Shown: positions 17,485-27,004, numbered from the stretch's first letter. The stretch: 64,000 bases of DNA from BOG-1155 sp050012495 (GCA_050012495.1 JBEKHB010000007.1:1-64000); one strand, 5' to 3'. Made by a program: numbers and translations. Notes: generated by a model not told the origin, from the sequence alone.

Positions 17485-17811
17485 CGAACGAGCCTTGTAA
17501 ACCGGTGTAATAAAGAGGGAAGGGCGGTGAGGGGCCAGTAAAAACGATTATGGATTATGGATGAAAGACAGAGGGACTTATGTTTTTTTGCTTCCGGGAG
17601 TATCAGCGACTTTAAGGCTGATAGGACCCGGATCGGGTGGACCGGGGCACCCGGACGGCCAATCGGCGGGTCGTGGAGGAATCGATGAGATGTCGATGCA
17701 TTGTGAGCCCCGTAGACCGTAGGCGTACTGTACCGTACGTCGGAGCGTCACAGGGCAAGCAGGGCGCGGCAGCGCGCGAGTCCTCCAGGCCGTTGGCCGC
17801 CCGCCTCACGC
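17485..17811. other. Gene-poor gap between amidase and nth
   Basis: The stretch separates convergent genes. Beyond the repeat at its left edge it shows GC-rich sequence with no recognised protein; frames of about 60 codons on both strands look like chance openings. No clear terminator hairpin with a T-run was found. Confidence 0.5.
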
Positions 17812-18462
17812 TCACCGCGACCTTGTGACGCCGACCCGCGCGCAGAGGTCATGAACCCGGCATCTCCCGCACCACGGCGACAGGGGCGTGCACGTCCTTC
17901 TCCCATGGGTGACCAGGAGTGGGTTATAAACCCTCCAGTACTCCTGCGGGAGGATTTGCCGCAAGCGCATCTCCGTCTCCTCGGGCGTCTTTGTCCTGAC
18001 GGCGCCGAGCCTGTTGGAGATGCGGTGGACGTGGGTATCGACGGCGATGCCGGGTGCGCCGAAACCTTCCGTTATGACGATATTGGCCGTTTTCCGTCCC
18101 ACGCCCTTGATGGTGAGCAGCTCGTCCAGGGTATCGGGCACGACGTTGTGGTATTTTTCGATGACGGTTCGCGAGATCTCTTTGATTAGGCGCGACTTCA
18201 CCTTGTAGAAGCCTACCGGATAGATGATCCGCTCGACCTCCTCGGTCGGGATCGACAGCAGCTCACGCGGCGTGCGGGCCCTTTTCATCAGGCGCTCCAT
18301 GGCGTTTTCCGTTGTCTCGTCTTTTGTTCTCAGGCTGAGCAGGCAGCCGATGAGCACGAGAAACGGGTCATGCCGCTCGTTGGCGATCCTCGTGACAACG
18401 GGGACGTCGGACGTATAAAACTCTTTGAGGCCCTCGATCACTTCCTTGAAAGGGAACGGCAT
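17812..18462 (-). CDS. nth: Endonuclease III (DNA glycosylase/AP lyase)
   Basis: This 216-residue HhH-GPD glycosylase removes oxidised pyrimidines. It has the helix-hairpin-helix LLTIKGVGRKTANIV containing the catalytic lysine, the catalytic aspartate in AVDTHVHRISNRLG, and a C-terminal iron-sulfur loop with spacing C-x6-C-x2-C-x5-C (CTPLSPWCGRCRVHDLC). The ATG at 18462 overlaps the TGA of the upstream Mut7-C gene and follows GAGGAGGTG. A longer frame to 18543 would run back through that gene and is not used. It is the last gene of a five-gene minus-strand operon beginning with ligA. Confidence 0.93.
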   Translation of the reverse strand: MPFPFKEVIEGLKEFYTSDVPVVTRIANERHDPFLVLIGCLLSLRTKDETTENAMERLMKRARTPRELLSIPTEEVERIIYPVGFYKVKSRLIKEISRTVIEKYHNVVPDTLDELLTIKGVGRKTANIVITEGFGAPGIAVDTHVHRISNRLGAVRTKTPEETEMRLRQILPQEYWRVYNPLLVTHGRRTCTPLSPWCGRCRVHDLCARVGVTRSR

Positions 18463-18905
18463 CAGGAAAGCACCTCCTCGAGAAGCGCGGCCATGCCATG
18501 CGTGTGCGATCCCTCCCAGTAGACCCTCTTGCAGGAGGGGCATAGCTTAAAGCGCGTGTAATGGTGATAGACGAACTCGGGGATACGGGGCTCGACGTCC
18601 GCTTTGCCGGCCTCGATCAATGCCACATTGCATTCGATGCACCTGCCGAACACCGCACTGCGCGAGATGGCGGGCTTGATAAGCGCCTTCATCTCCCGGA
18701 GCTGCTCAGCCGCGTTCTCCGACTCGATGCGGACGGTCCGCGCGAAAGGGGAAGGCCCTTTTCGCCGCGTGAGCAGGATCCGGTCGCCATCATGCACCCG
18801 GCAGCGGTCGAGGGCCGCGGGACTTGCGGCATAGACGGCATCGAACCCCAGGATGCGCAGGTATTTCGCCAGTTTCCCGAGCATCACATCGCACACGAAT
18901 CTCAT
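18462..18905 (-). CDS. Mut7-C RNase-domain protein
   Basis: This 147-residue protein of the Mut7-C (DUF82) family, related to PIN-like nucleases, starts MRFVCDVMLGKLAKYLRILG, the family signature with its acidic residue. It ends with a zinc-ribbon-like pair, FGRCIECNVAL and KLCPSCKRVYWEGSH. Its biochemical role in bacteria is poorly known and RNase activity is inferred from the fold. It overlaps the genes on both sides by a few bases, so it is cotranslated with the amidohydrolase and nth. Confidence 0.88.
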   Translation of the reverse strand: MRFVCDVMLGKLAKYLRILGFDAVYAASPAALDRCRVHDGDRILLTRRKGPSPFARTVRIESENAAEQLREMKALIKPAISRSAVFGRCIECNVALIEAGKADVEPRIPEFVYHHYTRFKLCPSCKRVYWEGSHTHGMAALLEEVLS

Positions 18906-20161
18906 CGCGCGGCGAGGTCCCTTGCGGCCCGCCGGGCGCGCTCCATAATCTGTTCTTCCCCGTCCACATGGCGGCCTTCCATCACGACCCGGCCCATGCA
19001 GATGACCGTATCGACGGCATAGCCGTTTGCCGCATACACAATATCGGAGTAGATATCGAAATTCGGCACGAACTCCGGTCGGCTGAGGTCGAGGAGGATT
19101 ATGTCCGCAGATGACCCGACCTTGATCTCCCAGTCGCCCAGCGCGAAAATGCGGCCTGCTTCCCTTGTCGCCTTCTCGAATGTCTCCCTGGCCGGGAGGA
19201 AAGTGGGGTCGTTTGTAGAGAATTTTGCAAGGAGGGAGGCGAATTTTATGGTCTCCATCATATCGAGGTGGTTGTTTGAGGAGCAGCCGTCCGTGCCGAA
19301 GCAGTAAGGGATGGCGTGGTCCCGTGCGAGCCGGTAAGGGAAGATGCTGCCCACGGATAATTTGAGGTTCGAGACAGGGTTATTGATCAGGCTCGCTCCG
19401 CTTCGCGCAAGGATAGTCGCATCGTCCCCGGTGAGCCAGCAGCCGTGGGCGCCGGTGAACCTTTCCGAGAGCAGACCCTGTTCTTCAAGAAACTCAACGG
19501 GCGAGCGGCCGTACCTCTCCCGGCTGAACAGCGTCTCGCCCTCGCTTTCAGAGAGGTGCATGTGAACAAGCAGGTTGTGCTGCCGGGAAAACTCCGCGAT
19601 CCATCCGAGGCTCTCTTTCGAAACCGAGTAGAGGGCGTGGGGGCCGAGGCTGAAGATGACGTGGGGCCTGTACTTTTCCGCTATGCGGAAGAGCTCGATA
19701 TTCGATTCGATCTGCTCTTGCGCCTTTTTCGGATCGAACATATCGATAAAGACGGCGGAGAGGAAGCCCCGGATGCCCATGTCAGCCACGGCCCGGGCCG
19801 AATCCTCCCAAAACCAGTACATATCGTTGAAGACGGTGATGCCGTTTTTGATCATCTCGAGACAGGCAAGCTTTGTCCCCCAGTAGACGTCCTCACCCGT
19901 CAATTTGCCTTCGAGGACCCAGATCTTTTCTTCAAGCCACTGCTTCAGCGGCATGTCGTCCGCGTAACCGCGCAGGAGGGTCATGGCCGCATGGGTATGA
20001 CCGTTGATAAGAGCGGGCAGGGCGACCTTATTGCCTCCGTTGATAGTCCGGTGGGCCGTCCTGGTGCATGCCGCCGATATTTCGTCAATTCTGCCGTCTT
20101 CGATGAAGATGTCGCGGACCGACCCTTCCGGGAGACGGACGCCTTTGATCAGGATGTCCAC
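18902..20161 (-). CDS. mtaD: MTA/SAH deaminase-like amidohydrolase
   Basis: This 419-residue metal-dependent hydrolase of the adenosine-deaminase-like amidohydrolase family has INGHTHAAMTLLRGYADDMP with the His-x-His metal site, WLEEKIWVLEGKLTGEDVYW, VHMHLSESEGETL, GAHGCWLTGDD and YCFGTDGCSSNNHLDM. This is the pattern of 5-methylthioadenosine/S-adenosylhomocysteine deaminases (about 430 residues). The start is taken as GTG 20161, which overlaps the stop of the phosphorylase gene and has GCGAGGG upstream. A longer frame to 20275 would lie inside that gene. Together with the phosphorylase it would deaminate MTA to methylthioinosine. Other deaminases of this family remain possible. Confidence 0.82.
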   Translation of the reverse strand: MDILIKGVRLPEGSVRDIFIEDGRIDEISAACTRTAHRTINGGNKVALPALINGHTHAAMTLLRGYADDMPLKQWLEEKIWVLEGKLTGEDVYWGTKLACLEMIKNGITVFNDMYWFWEDSARAVADMGIRGFLSAVFIDMFDPKKAQEQIESNIELFRIAEKYRPHVIFSLGPHALYSVSKESLGWIAEFSRQHNLLVHMHLSESEGETLFSRERYGRSPVEFLEEQGLLSERFTGAHGCWLTGDDATILARSGASLINNPVSNLKLSVGSIFPYRLARDHAIPYCFGTDGCSSNNHLDMMETIKFASLLAKFSTNDPTFLPARETFEKATREAGRIFALGDWEIKVGSSADIILLDLSRPEFVPNFDIYSDIVYAANGYAVDTVICMGRVVMEGRHVDGEEQIMERARRAARDLAAR

Positions 20162-20853
20162 TAAAAACCCTCGCCCAGGATGGTCTGGAGGACCGCTTCC
20201 ACCGTCCTGCCGTTTATGAGGATCTGCGTCTCGACTTCGTCCATGGTGAGGGGGACCCTCAAGACGCCGTTGCAATAGTTGTCGATAGAGCAGAGGCTTA
20301 CGTAGGGGATAGCATATTCCATGCTCAGGGTTGCCTCCGACGCCATTGTCATCCCTACCACGTCGCCCAGCTTCTTGAGCACGCTCACCTCGGCCCTCGT
20401 CTCGAAGCGCGGCCCGGTGGTCTGGATATAGATGCCGCCGAGCACCGTTTCCGCCTCCATGGCGGTGCAGATATGGTGCATTTTCTGCGCGTAGGCCGCG
20501 TCCATGAGGGGGATGGTGAAACGCATCTCGTAGTCAAAAAAGGTGGGTACGTTCCAGGGTGAGACGAAATCATCAGGAATGATGAACGTGCCCGGCTTAA
20601 GGCTCGATTTGAGGCTTCCCACGGAATTGACCGCAATAATGCCTTCCACGTCGAGGCTCTTGAGGGCCCAGATGTTGGCGCGGTGGTCGATCATGTGGGG
20701 CGGCACGGCCTTTTTCCCGTGGCGCTGCAGAAAAAGGTACTGGGACGCCCTGCGTACGGATACCCTGCCGTAGGGCGTCTCGACAACGAACTCGTCCCAG
20801 TTCTTGAAAAGGGTCGAACGGAGTAGTGATGTGCCCGCGACGATGGCTTTCAT
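20161..20853 (-). CDS. Methylthioadenosine/methylthioinosine phosphorylase family
   Basis: This 230-residue purine nucleoside phosphorylase of the MTAP type has GIIAVNSVGSLK, PGTFIIPDDFVSPWNVPTFF, IYIQTTGPRFETRAE and GMTMASEATLSMEYAIPY, the substrate-binding block. The base-specificity loop reads CSIDNYCNGV and differs from the D-Y-D-C-W segment of eukaryal MTAP. The next gene is a probable MTA deaminase, so methylthioinosine is the more likely substrate; this is inference from context. ATG 20853 lies 5 bp after the ligA stop. Confidence 0.82.
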   Translation of the reverse strand: MKAIVAGTSLLRSTLFKNWDEFVVETPYGRVSVRRASQYLFLQRHGKKAVPPHMIDHRANIWALKSLDVEGIIAVNSVGSLKSSLKPGTFIIPDDFVSPWNVPTFFDYEMRFTIPLMDAAYAQKMHHICTAMEAETVLGGIYIQTTGPRFETRAEVSVLKKLGDVVGMTMASEATLSMEYAIPYVSLCSIDNYCNGVLRVPLTMDEVETQILINGRTVEAVLQTILGEGF

Positions 20854-20858
20854 GGTCT

Positions 20859-22904
20859 TTAGCCCCCCTTCCCCTCCCCGGTCAGTCCGAGGAGGTCTGT
20901 GTAGGTGATCGTTTTGACGCCCAGTCTCTCCGCTTTTGCCTTTTTCGAGCCGGGGTTCTCTCCCACGATCAGATAATCGGTGCTCGCCGAGACCTGGGAC
21001 GCGGCATGCCCTCCGTGCCTTTCGATCAGCTCCTCCACCTCTTTTCTTGCTGCGGGCAGGGTGCCGGTAATAACGAAGGTCATGCCGGCAAGCGGCCCTT
21101 CTGCTTTTTCCTCAAGGTTAAAATCAGGATTCTCCAGGCGCAGGCCAAGGTCCCGAAGAGACTCCAGGGTCTTGATGTTCCCTTCGTCGTGAAAGAACGT
21201 GGAGACGGCCTCGCTGATCGTTTCCCCCACCTGCTTTATGGCGAGGACCTCTTCCGGCGGTACACGGTAAAGGTCTTCCAGGCTTTTGAACCGCGTCGCC
21301 AGCAGGCGCGCCCCATACTCCCCCACGTGGGGGATGCCGCAGGCGTTGAGGAACTTGGAAAGGGTCGTCCGTTTCGATATCTCGATCGCATCGATCAGGT
21401 TCTGAGCCGACTTTTCGGCAAATCGCGGCAGGCTGAGGAGGTTCGCCTTTTTTAATCGGTAGATGTCTTCAAAGCGCGTGATGAGACCCGTCGAGTGCAG
21501 GAGGGCCACATTCTTTTCGCCGAGACCTTCGATGTCCATGCCGCCCCTGGAGGCGAAATGTATGATTTTTTCCTGCACCTGGGCGGAGCAGGAGAGGGAG
21601 ACGCACCTGGCTGCCACCTCATTTTCTTCCCGCGCGACCATGGATCCGCAAACCGGGCATTGTTCCGGAATGGGAAAACGTCTTTCCTCCCCGGTCCTAT
21701 TCTCCTTGACAACAGCCACGACGTGGGGAATGACGTCCCCGGCCCTTTCGACCACCACTGTATCGCCGATCCGTATGTCCTTCCGCTCTATCTCGTCCCA
21801 GTTGTGGAGGGTCGATCTCGTGACGGTGACGCCGCCGACCCTTACGGGCTCGAAGACCGCATACGGGGTAATGACGCCGGTCCTTCCCACGCTGCAACTG
21901 ATATCCCTTATCTTTGTCACTGCCCGGTGGGCCTGAGGCTTATAGGCGATTGCCCAGCGCGGCTCCCTGGTCTTTGCGCCCAATTGCCGCTGCAAAGAGA
22001 AGTCATTAACCTTTACCACGGCCCCATCGGTCTCGAAGGCAAGGGAATCCCGGAGGTCCTCGATCTGCCGCACCTTGCCGACGGCCTGGTCGATGCCCCT
22101 GACCACGGTGAATATTGCGGGGGTGGGGAACCTTGAGACGCGAAGCCAGTCGATGAGGGCTGCCTGGCTTGGGAACTCTATACCCCTGGCCGTGCCCACG
22201 CTATAACAGACGAGATAGAGGTTGCGGGAGGCGGTAACCGCGGGATCGAGCTGCCTCACGGCGCCCGCGGCGGCATTCCTCGGATTGGCGAAGGCCGCCT
22301 CGCCCTTCTCCTCCCTCTCCCTGTTCAGCTTCCTGAAATCCTCCAGGTGCATGTAGACTTCGCCCCGTATGTCTATTTCGTCGGGGACCTTCCCGTCGGT
22401 CGCGATCTTGAGGGGCGCCGACTTAATGGTCATGACGTTTTTTCTGATATCTTCCCCCACGAACCCGTCGCCCCTCGTTGACGCAGCGGCGAGCAGGCCG
22501 TCCCTGTAAGTAAGCTCTATGGCAAGGCCGTCGTATTTCGGCTCCACCGTGTAGTCAATATCCGCCTCTGCCTTGAGGAGCCTCCTGACCCTTTTGTCAA
22601 ACTCGCGCAATTCGTCATAAGAGAACGCGTTTTCGAGGGAAAGCATGGGCTGACTATGAGTGATCTTTTTGAATTTATCGGCGGGGGGTGCTCCTACCCT
22701 TTGGGTGGGCGACTCAGGCAGCACGTAGTCCCAGCGCTCCTCCAGCTCCAACAGGCGCCGGTAGAGGTCGTCGTACTCCTGGTCCGTGATGACCGGCGAA
22801 TCGAGCACATAGTAAAGATAGCTGTGGTAATTGAGGTCCTTGACGAGCTTCTCTATCTCAAGTTTTATGTCTTCCGGAATTGTCAGGGCCGTGTAATCAT
22901 CCAT
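20859..22904 (-). CDS. ligA: NAD-dependent DNA ligase
   Basis: This 681-residue LigA has all domains in order: Ia domain (about 1-70), adenylation domain with nucleotide-binding lysine 123 in VEPKYDGLAIE, an OB fold, a four-cysteine zinc finger (CPVCGSM and CVSLSCSAQ), helix-hairpin-helix repeats and a C-terminal BRCT domain from about residue 600 (MTFVITGTLPAARKEVEELI). Length is typical. It is the first gene of the minus-strand operon and is divergent from the malic enzyme, with about 150 bp between them. Confidence 0.97.
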   Translation of the reverse strand: MDDYTALTIPEDIKLEIEKLVKDLNYHSYLYYVLDSPVITDQEYDDLYRRLLELEERWDYVLPESPTQRVGAPPADKFKKITHSQPMLSLENAFSYDELREFDKRVRRLLKAEADIDYTVEPKYDGLAIELTYRDGLLAAASTRGDGFVGEDIRKNVMTIKSAPLKIATDGKVPDEIDIRGEVYMHLEDFRKLNREREEKGEAAFANPRNAAAGAVRQLDPAVTASRNLYLVCYSVGTARGIEFPSQAALIDWLRVSRFPTPAIFTVVRGIDQAVGKVRQIEDLRDSLAFETDGAVVKVNDFSLQRQLGAKTREPRWAIAYKPQAHRAVTKIRDISCSVGRTGVITPYAVFEPVRVGGVTVTRSTLHNWDEIERKDIRIGDTVVVERAGDVIPHVVAVVKENRTGEERRFPIPEQCPVCGSMVAREENEVAARCVSLSCSAQVQEKIIHFASRGGMDIEGLGEKNVALLHSTGLITRFEDIYRLKKANLLSLPRFAEKSAQNLIDAIEISKRTTLSKFLNACGIPHVGEYGARLLATRFKSLEDLYRVPPEEVLAIKQVGETISEAVSTFFHDEGNIKTLESLRDLGLRLENPDFNLEEKAEGPLAGMTFVITGTLPAARKEVEELIERHGGHAASQVSASTDYLIVGENPGSKKAKAERLGVKTITYTDLLGLTGEGKGG

Positions 22905-23055
22905 TACATATATTGTAGCAAATTTTCGTAATTATCTATAAAATGTTCTATGGCTCTTCGAGGGACCGGGATTTTTCGCATCCTCGCGCAAAGATACCTA
23001 TGTGGTGATGCGACTCCCGGATAAATTCAGGTCCGGTCAGGCAAAGGGGCAGACT

Positions 23056-24402
23056 ATGGCGACAAAGACGACGAAGGAAGAGCTCCTCGCGAAGGCTGAA
23101 AAGCCGGCGCGGGATGCCATGAAGATGCATCCCTACTATCGGGGCAAGATAGAGGTGGTGCCGAAATGCGCCATACGGGATGTCAGTGATTTCTCGATCT
23201 GGTACACACCGGGTGTGGCAGAGCCGTGCAGGGAGATCCAGCGGAACCCGGAAGCGGTTTTTGAGCTGACGAACAAGGCCAATATGGTAGGGATTGTCAC
23301 CGACGGCACGCGGGTGCTCGGTCTCGGGGACATCGGCCCAATGGCCGGCCTTCCTGTTATGGAAGGAAAAGCCCTGCTCTTCAAGTACCTGGGCGGCGTG
23401 GATGCCTTTCCTCTCTGTCTCGATACCAAAGACCCCGATGAGTTCATCAAGACGGTGAAGTATCTCTGCCCGACCTTCGGGGGTATCAACCTGGAAGACA
23501 TAGAAAACCCGAAATGCTTCTACATCCTCGAGCGGCTCCGGGCTGAGGCGCCTATACCCGTGTGGCACGACGACCAGCAGGGCACGGCGGCCGTGACCGT
23601 CGCCGGCCTCATCAATGCGCTGAAAATTGTGAAAAAGGGGATGGGCGACGCGAAGATTACCCTCATCGGGGTGGGCGCCGCCAACGTCTGCACGGCCCGG
23701 ATGCTCGTCAAGGCCGGAGCGGACCCGTTGAAGATCCTCATGGTCGACAGCAAGGGCATCCTGTCAAAAAGACGCGACGATATCGACGCAAGGACCCACA
23801 AGGAGAAATGGGAGCTTGCGCATGCGACGAACGGGGAAGGAAGGGACGGAGATATGGAAGAGGCCCTCGTTGGTCAGGACGTGGTCGTCGCCCTTGCCAA
23901 GTCGGGGCCGGACGTCATCAAGAAGGACTGGATCGCAAAGATGGCTGACAACGCAATAGTCTTTGCCTGCGCCAATCCGATCCCTGAAATATGGCCGTGG
24001 GAGGCGAAGGAAGCGGGGGCGCGCATCGTTGCGACGGGCAGGAGCGATTTTCCCAACCAGGTGAACAATTCGATCGGCTTCCCCGCAATCTTCAGGGGCA
24101 CCCTGGATGTCATGGCCCGGACCATTACCGACGAGATGTGCATCGCCGCCGCCGCCGAGCTGGCCCGGTGCGCCGAGGATAAAGGGCTCTCGGAGGAGCG
24201 TCTCCTCCCCACTATGGACGAATGGGAGGTCTTTCCCAGGGAGGCGGTCGCTGTTGCGAAGAAGGCGATGGAGCAGGGAGTGGCCCGTCTGAACCTGAGC
24301 GAGAAAGAGCTTTTCGCCATCGCTGAAGGGAAGATAAGAAGGGCGAGGGAGGAGGTCGGCCTCCTCATGGAGAAGGGTATTATACGGCCTTATAAGGAGT
24401 GA
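23056..24402 (+). CDS. NAD(P)-dependent malic enzyme
   Basis: This 448-residue enzyme decarboxylates malate to pyruvate. Motifs include WYTPGVAEPC, LGLGDIGPMAGLPVMEGKAL, VWHDDQQGTAAVTVAGLINA (metal/substrate site), a Rossmann GVGAANVCTARML, and FPNQVNNSIGFPAIFRG. ATG 23056 is chosen, with AAAGGGG upstream; the in-frame ATG at 23002 is a longer alternative with no ribosome site. Its TGA overlaps the fumarase alpha start region, which points to coupled expression of malate/fumarate interconversion with pyruvate supply. Confidence 0.92.
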   Translation: MATKTTKEELLAKAEKPARDAMKMHPYYRGKIEVVPKCAIRDVSDFSIWYTPGVAEPCREIQRNPEAVFELTNKANMVGIVTDGTRVLGLGDIGPMAGLPVMEGKALLFKYLGGVDAFPLCLDTKDPDEFIKTVKYLCPTFGGINLEDIENPKCFYILERLRAEAPIPVWHDDQQGTAAVTVAGLINALKIVKKGMGDAKITLIGVGAANVCTARMLVKAGADPLKILMVDSKGILSKRRDDIDARTHKEKWELAHATNGEGRDGDMEEALVGQDVVVALAKSGPDVIKKDWIAKMADNAIVFACANPIPEIWPWEAKEAGARIVATGRSDFPNQVNNSIGFPAIFRGTLDVMARTITDEMCIAAAAELARCAEDKGLSEERLLPTMDEWEVFPREAVAVAKKAMEQGVARLNLSEKELFAIAEGKIRRAREEVGLLMEKGIIRPYKE

Positions 24403-24404
24403 TG

Positions 24405-25244
24405 ATGAGAGAAATACGGGTAGCCGAGGTCAGCGCGACGGTGGAAAGGCTCTTCATCGATGCAACCATTAACATCTCTGAAAGCGTGCGGGAGAGGCTG
24501 GAACGCGCCATTGACGAGGAGGTGTCGCCCGCGGGGAAGGAAGTGCTCCGCGAACTGCTCAGGAATGCCGAGATCGCGCGGGATGGGCAGATACCCCTAT
24601 GCCAGGACACCGGGTTGGCCGTTGTCTTCATGGAAGTCGGGCAGGACGTGCTTTTCACAGGCGGGAGTCTGAGCGAAGGGATCAGCGCAGGCGTGCGAAA
24701 CGCCTATGACAAAGGAAATTTGAGGAAATCCTGCTGCGACCCTTTCACGAGAGAGAATACGGGTGACAATACGCCGCCCATCGTCCACACCTCAATTGTA
24801 GCGGGTGATAAGGTGCGGATCGTCGTCATGCCGAAAGGCGGGGGCAGTGAAAACTACAGCGAGGTGAGAATGCTCGCCCCTTCGCAGGGCATCCCCGGGA
24901 TAATGGCATTTGTGCTGGACATGGTGAAGAGGGGTGGGCCAAACCCTTGCCCGCCTATTATCGTGGGTGTTGGGGTGGGGGGCAATTTTGAGACCTCGGC
25001 GCTCCTCTCGAAGGAGGCATTGATGCTCCCTTTCGGGGAGGGGAACCCCGATCCGGCCATAGCAGATCTTGAGTTGAAAATGTTGGAGGAAATCAATAAA
25101 TTGGGCATAGGACCCGGGGGATATGGGGGAAAAGTCACTGCCTTGGATGTGCATATCAAGGCGCTGCCGTGCCATATCGCGTCTCTCCCGGTTGCGGTGA
25201 ACATCCAGTGCCACGCCCACAGGATAAGGGAAGTGACGCTCTAG
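24405..25244 (+). CDS. Fumarate hydratase class I, alpha subunit
   Basis: This 279-residue N-terminal catalytic subunit of the two-subunit iron-sulfur fumarase has IPLCQDTGLAVVFMEVG (first cluster cysteine), MPKGGGSENYSEVRML and CPPIIVGVGVGGNFETSALL. ATG 24405 is five bases after AAGGAG; ATG 24402 and GTG 24399 are too close to it. The beta subunit follows 13 bp downstream. L(+)-tartrate dehydratase alpha is the near alternative, but the malic enzyme next door supports fumarase. Confidence 0.9.
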   Translation: MREIRVAEVSATVERLFIDATINISESVRERLERAIDEEVSPAGKEVLRELLRNAEIARDGQIPLCQDTGLAVVFMEVGQDVLFTGGSLSEGISAGVRNAYDKGNLRKSCCDPFTRENTGDNTPPIVHTSIVAGDKVRIVVMPKGGGSENYSEVRMLAPSQGIPGIMAFVLDMVKRGGPNPCPPIIVGVGVGGNFETSALLSKEALMLPFGEGNPDPAIADLELKMLEEINKLGIGPGGYGGKVTALDVHIKALPCHIASLPVAVNIQCHAHRIREVTL

Positions 25245-25257
25245 AAGGGGAAACAGA

Positions 25258-25812
25258 ATGGAGATAACGCGCATTACCACGCCGCTGGACGAGGATTCGG
25301 TCTCCCGTCTGAGATCGGGAGATAAGGTGCTGCTTTCCGGTTACATTTACACGGCACGGGATACAGCACACAAGAGATTCACGGAGGTCCTCCGGGAAGG
25401 CGGTTCCCTGCCCATCGATGTCAAGGGGCAGGTGATCTACTACTGTGGGCCGACGCCTCCGGCGCCCGGCCGGGTGATCGGCGCGGCCGGTCCGACGACC
25501 AGCTCCCGCATGGACGCATATACCCCCGCCCTCCTCGCCCTGGGCCTGAAAGGCATGATAGGGAAGGGCAGGAGATCGGATGAGGTGAAAGATGCGATCG
25601 GTGCGCACAAGGCGGTCTACTTCGGCGCTACAGGAGGCGCGGGCGCGCTCCTCGCGGAGAGCGTGCGCGCCTATGACGTTGTAGCGTACGCGGACTTGGG
25701 ACCGGAGGCAGTGGCCAGGCTTCTCGTCGAGGACTTACCGCTTTTCGTGATAAACGATATTTTCGGTAATGATTTGTATGAGATGGGCCTCAGCCGCTAC
25801 AGGGCGGCGTAA
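25258..25812 (+). CDS. Fumarate hydratase class I, beta subunit
   Basis: The 184-residue product matches the C-terminal (beta) part of class I fumarases: SRLRSGDKVLLSGYIYTARD, IYYCGPTPPAPGRVIGAAGP, TTSSRMDAYTPALLALGLKG, IGKGRRS and VYFGATGGAGALLAESV. The preceding gene supplies the alpha part, together making the heteromeric enzyme typical of anaerobes. The start ATG 25258 follows GAAGGGGAAACAG. Confidence 0.92.
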   Translation: MEITRITTPLDEDSVSRLRSGDKVLLSGYIYTARDTAHKRFTEVLREGGSLPIDVKGQVIYYCGPTPPAPGRVIGAAGPTTSSRMDAYTPALLALGLKGMIGKGRRSDEVKDAIGAHKAVYFGATGGAGALLAESVRAYDVVAYADLGPEAVARLLVEDLPLFVINDIFGNDLYEMGLSRYRAA

Positions 25813-25881
25813 ACGACCCGATTTTATTTTTGACTTTTCCGGGCAGATATTCTAAAAAAGAGAAAACTTCTAGGTGATTCC

Positions 25882-26979
25882 ATGCGGGAAATTCGGGTAG
25901 CGATTGTTGGGGTAGGGAATTGTGCGAGCGCCCTCGCCCAGGGCATCGACTATTACGCCGGAAAAAAAGAAGATGAGCTCAAGACGGGCTTGATGCATTG
26001 TGATATATGTGGATATACCGCGCGAGACATCAAGATCGTGGCTGCCTTCGATATAGACGGGAGAAAGGTCGGCAGGCCGTTTCATGAAGCGATTTTCGCT
26101 CCGCCAAATTGTACGAAGCGGATCGCGTCCGCTCTGTGCGACGGCGGCTTCACGGTTTCCATGGGGAATCCCCTCGACGGTATTTCCCCCCACATGGCGG
26201 ATTATCCGGAGGACCGCAGGTTTGTCCTTGCCGACAAGCACCCCGACGATGTGGTCAAAATATTAAAAGGACGGGGGATCGAGATCCTGATAAACTATCT
26301 CCCCGTCGGCTCGGAGGAAGCAACCAGGTTTTATGCGACATGTTGTCTGGAAGCCGGTACAGGCCTGATAAACTGTATCCCCGTCTTCATCGGGTCTGAC
26401 GAGCGGTGGGCCGCCATGTTCGAGGAGAAGAGGATCCCGGTGGTAGGGGACGACGTCAAGTCACAGGTAGGGGCCACCATCATCCACCGAACCCTGGCGA
26501 AGTTGTTCAATGACAGGGGCGTGACCATCGACAGGACGTACCAGTTGAACACCGGGGGGAATACCGATTTCCTGAATATGCTGAACAGGGACAGGCTTTT
26601 GTCAAAGAAAATATCGAAAACCGAAGCCGTTCAATCCCTGCTCGATACGCCCCTCGCCCCTGAGAATATCCATATCGGCCCGGCTGATTATGTCCCCTGG
26701 CAGTATGACAACAAGGTGTGTTTCCTGCGAATGGAAGGAAGGATATTTGGAGACATCCCTATCGACCTTGAGCTGCGCCTCTCGGTCGAGGATTCGCCCA
26801 ACAGCGGCGGATGTGTCATAGACGCGATAAGGTGCTGCGGGGTCGCCCGGGACAGGGGGGTGGGCGGCGTACTGGAATCGATATCCGGCTACACCATGAA
26901 GCACCCCATAAGGCAGTTTCCCGACGACATCGCCAGAAGGATGGTTGAGGAGTTCATAAGCGGGGCCAGATACAGATAG
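25882..26979 (+). CDS. ino1: Inositol-3-phosphate synthase
   Basis: This 365-residue NAD-dependent isomerase of the short actinobacterial/archaeal type makes myo-inositol 1-phosphate (1L-numbering 3-phosphate) from glucose 6-phosphate. It has IVGVGNCASALAQGIDYY (Rossmann loop), ILINYLPVGSEEATRFYA, VVGDDVKSQVGATIIHRTLA and LNTGGNTDFLNM. ATG 25882 has only a weak TAGGTG upstream. The last 80 bp of the gene are part of a 105-bp duplication. The next plus-strand gene is a CDP-alcohol phosphotransferase, so the inositol phosphate is probably built into a phospholipid or a soluble phosphodiester. Confidence 0.93.
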   Translation: MREIRVAIVGVGNCASALAQGIDYYAGKKEDELKTGLMHCDICGYTARDIKIVAAFDIDGRKVGRPFHEAIFAPPNCTKRIASALCDGGFTVSMGNPLDGISPHMADYPEDRRFVLADKHPDDVVKILKGRGIEILINYLPVGSEEATRFYATCCLEAGTGLINCIPVFIGSDERWAAMFEEKRIPVVGDDVKSQVGATIIHRTLAKLFNDRGVTIDRTYQLNTGGNTDFLNMLNRDRLLSKKISKTEAVQSLLDTPLAPENIHIGPADYVPWQYDNKVCFLRMEGRIFGDIPIDLELRLSVEDSPNSGGCVIDAIRCCGVARDRGVGGVLESISGYTMKHPIRQFPDDIARRMVEEFISGARYR

Positions 26980-27004
26980 GCGCGTAACAGGCATTTGTGA
27001 GGGG
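26900..27004 (+). repeat. 105-bp direct repeat, copy 1 (3' end of ino1)
   Basis: Bases 26900-27004 are repeated without visible mismatch at 27138-27242. The copy spans the last 27 codons of the inositol-3-phosphate synthase and 25 bp beyond. Between the copies lie two GC-rich hairpin repeats on the minus strand. The 3' edge of each copy ends TTTGTGAGGGG, which is also the right end of the hairpin repeat. Confidence 0.9.
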
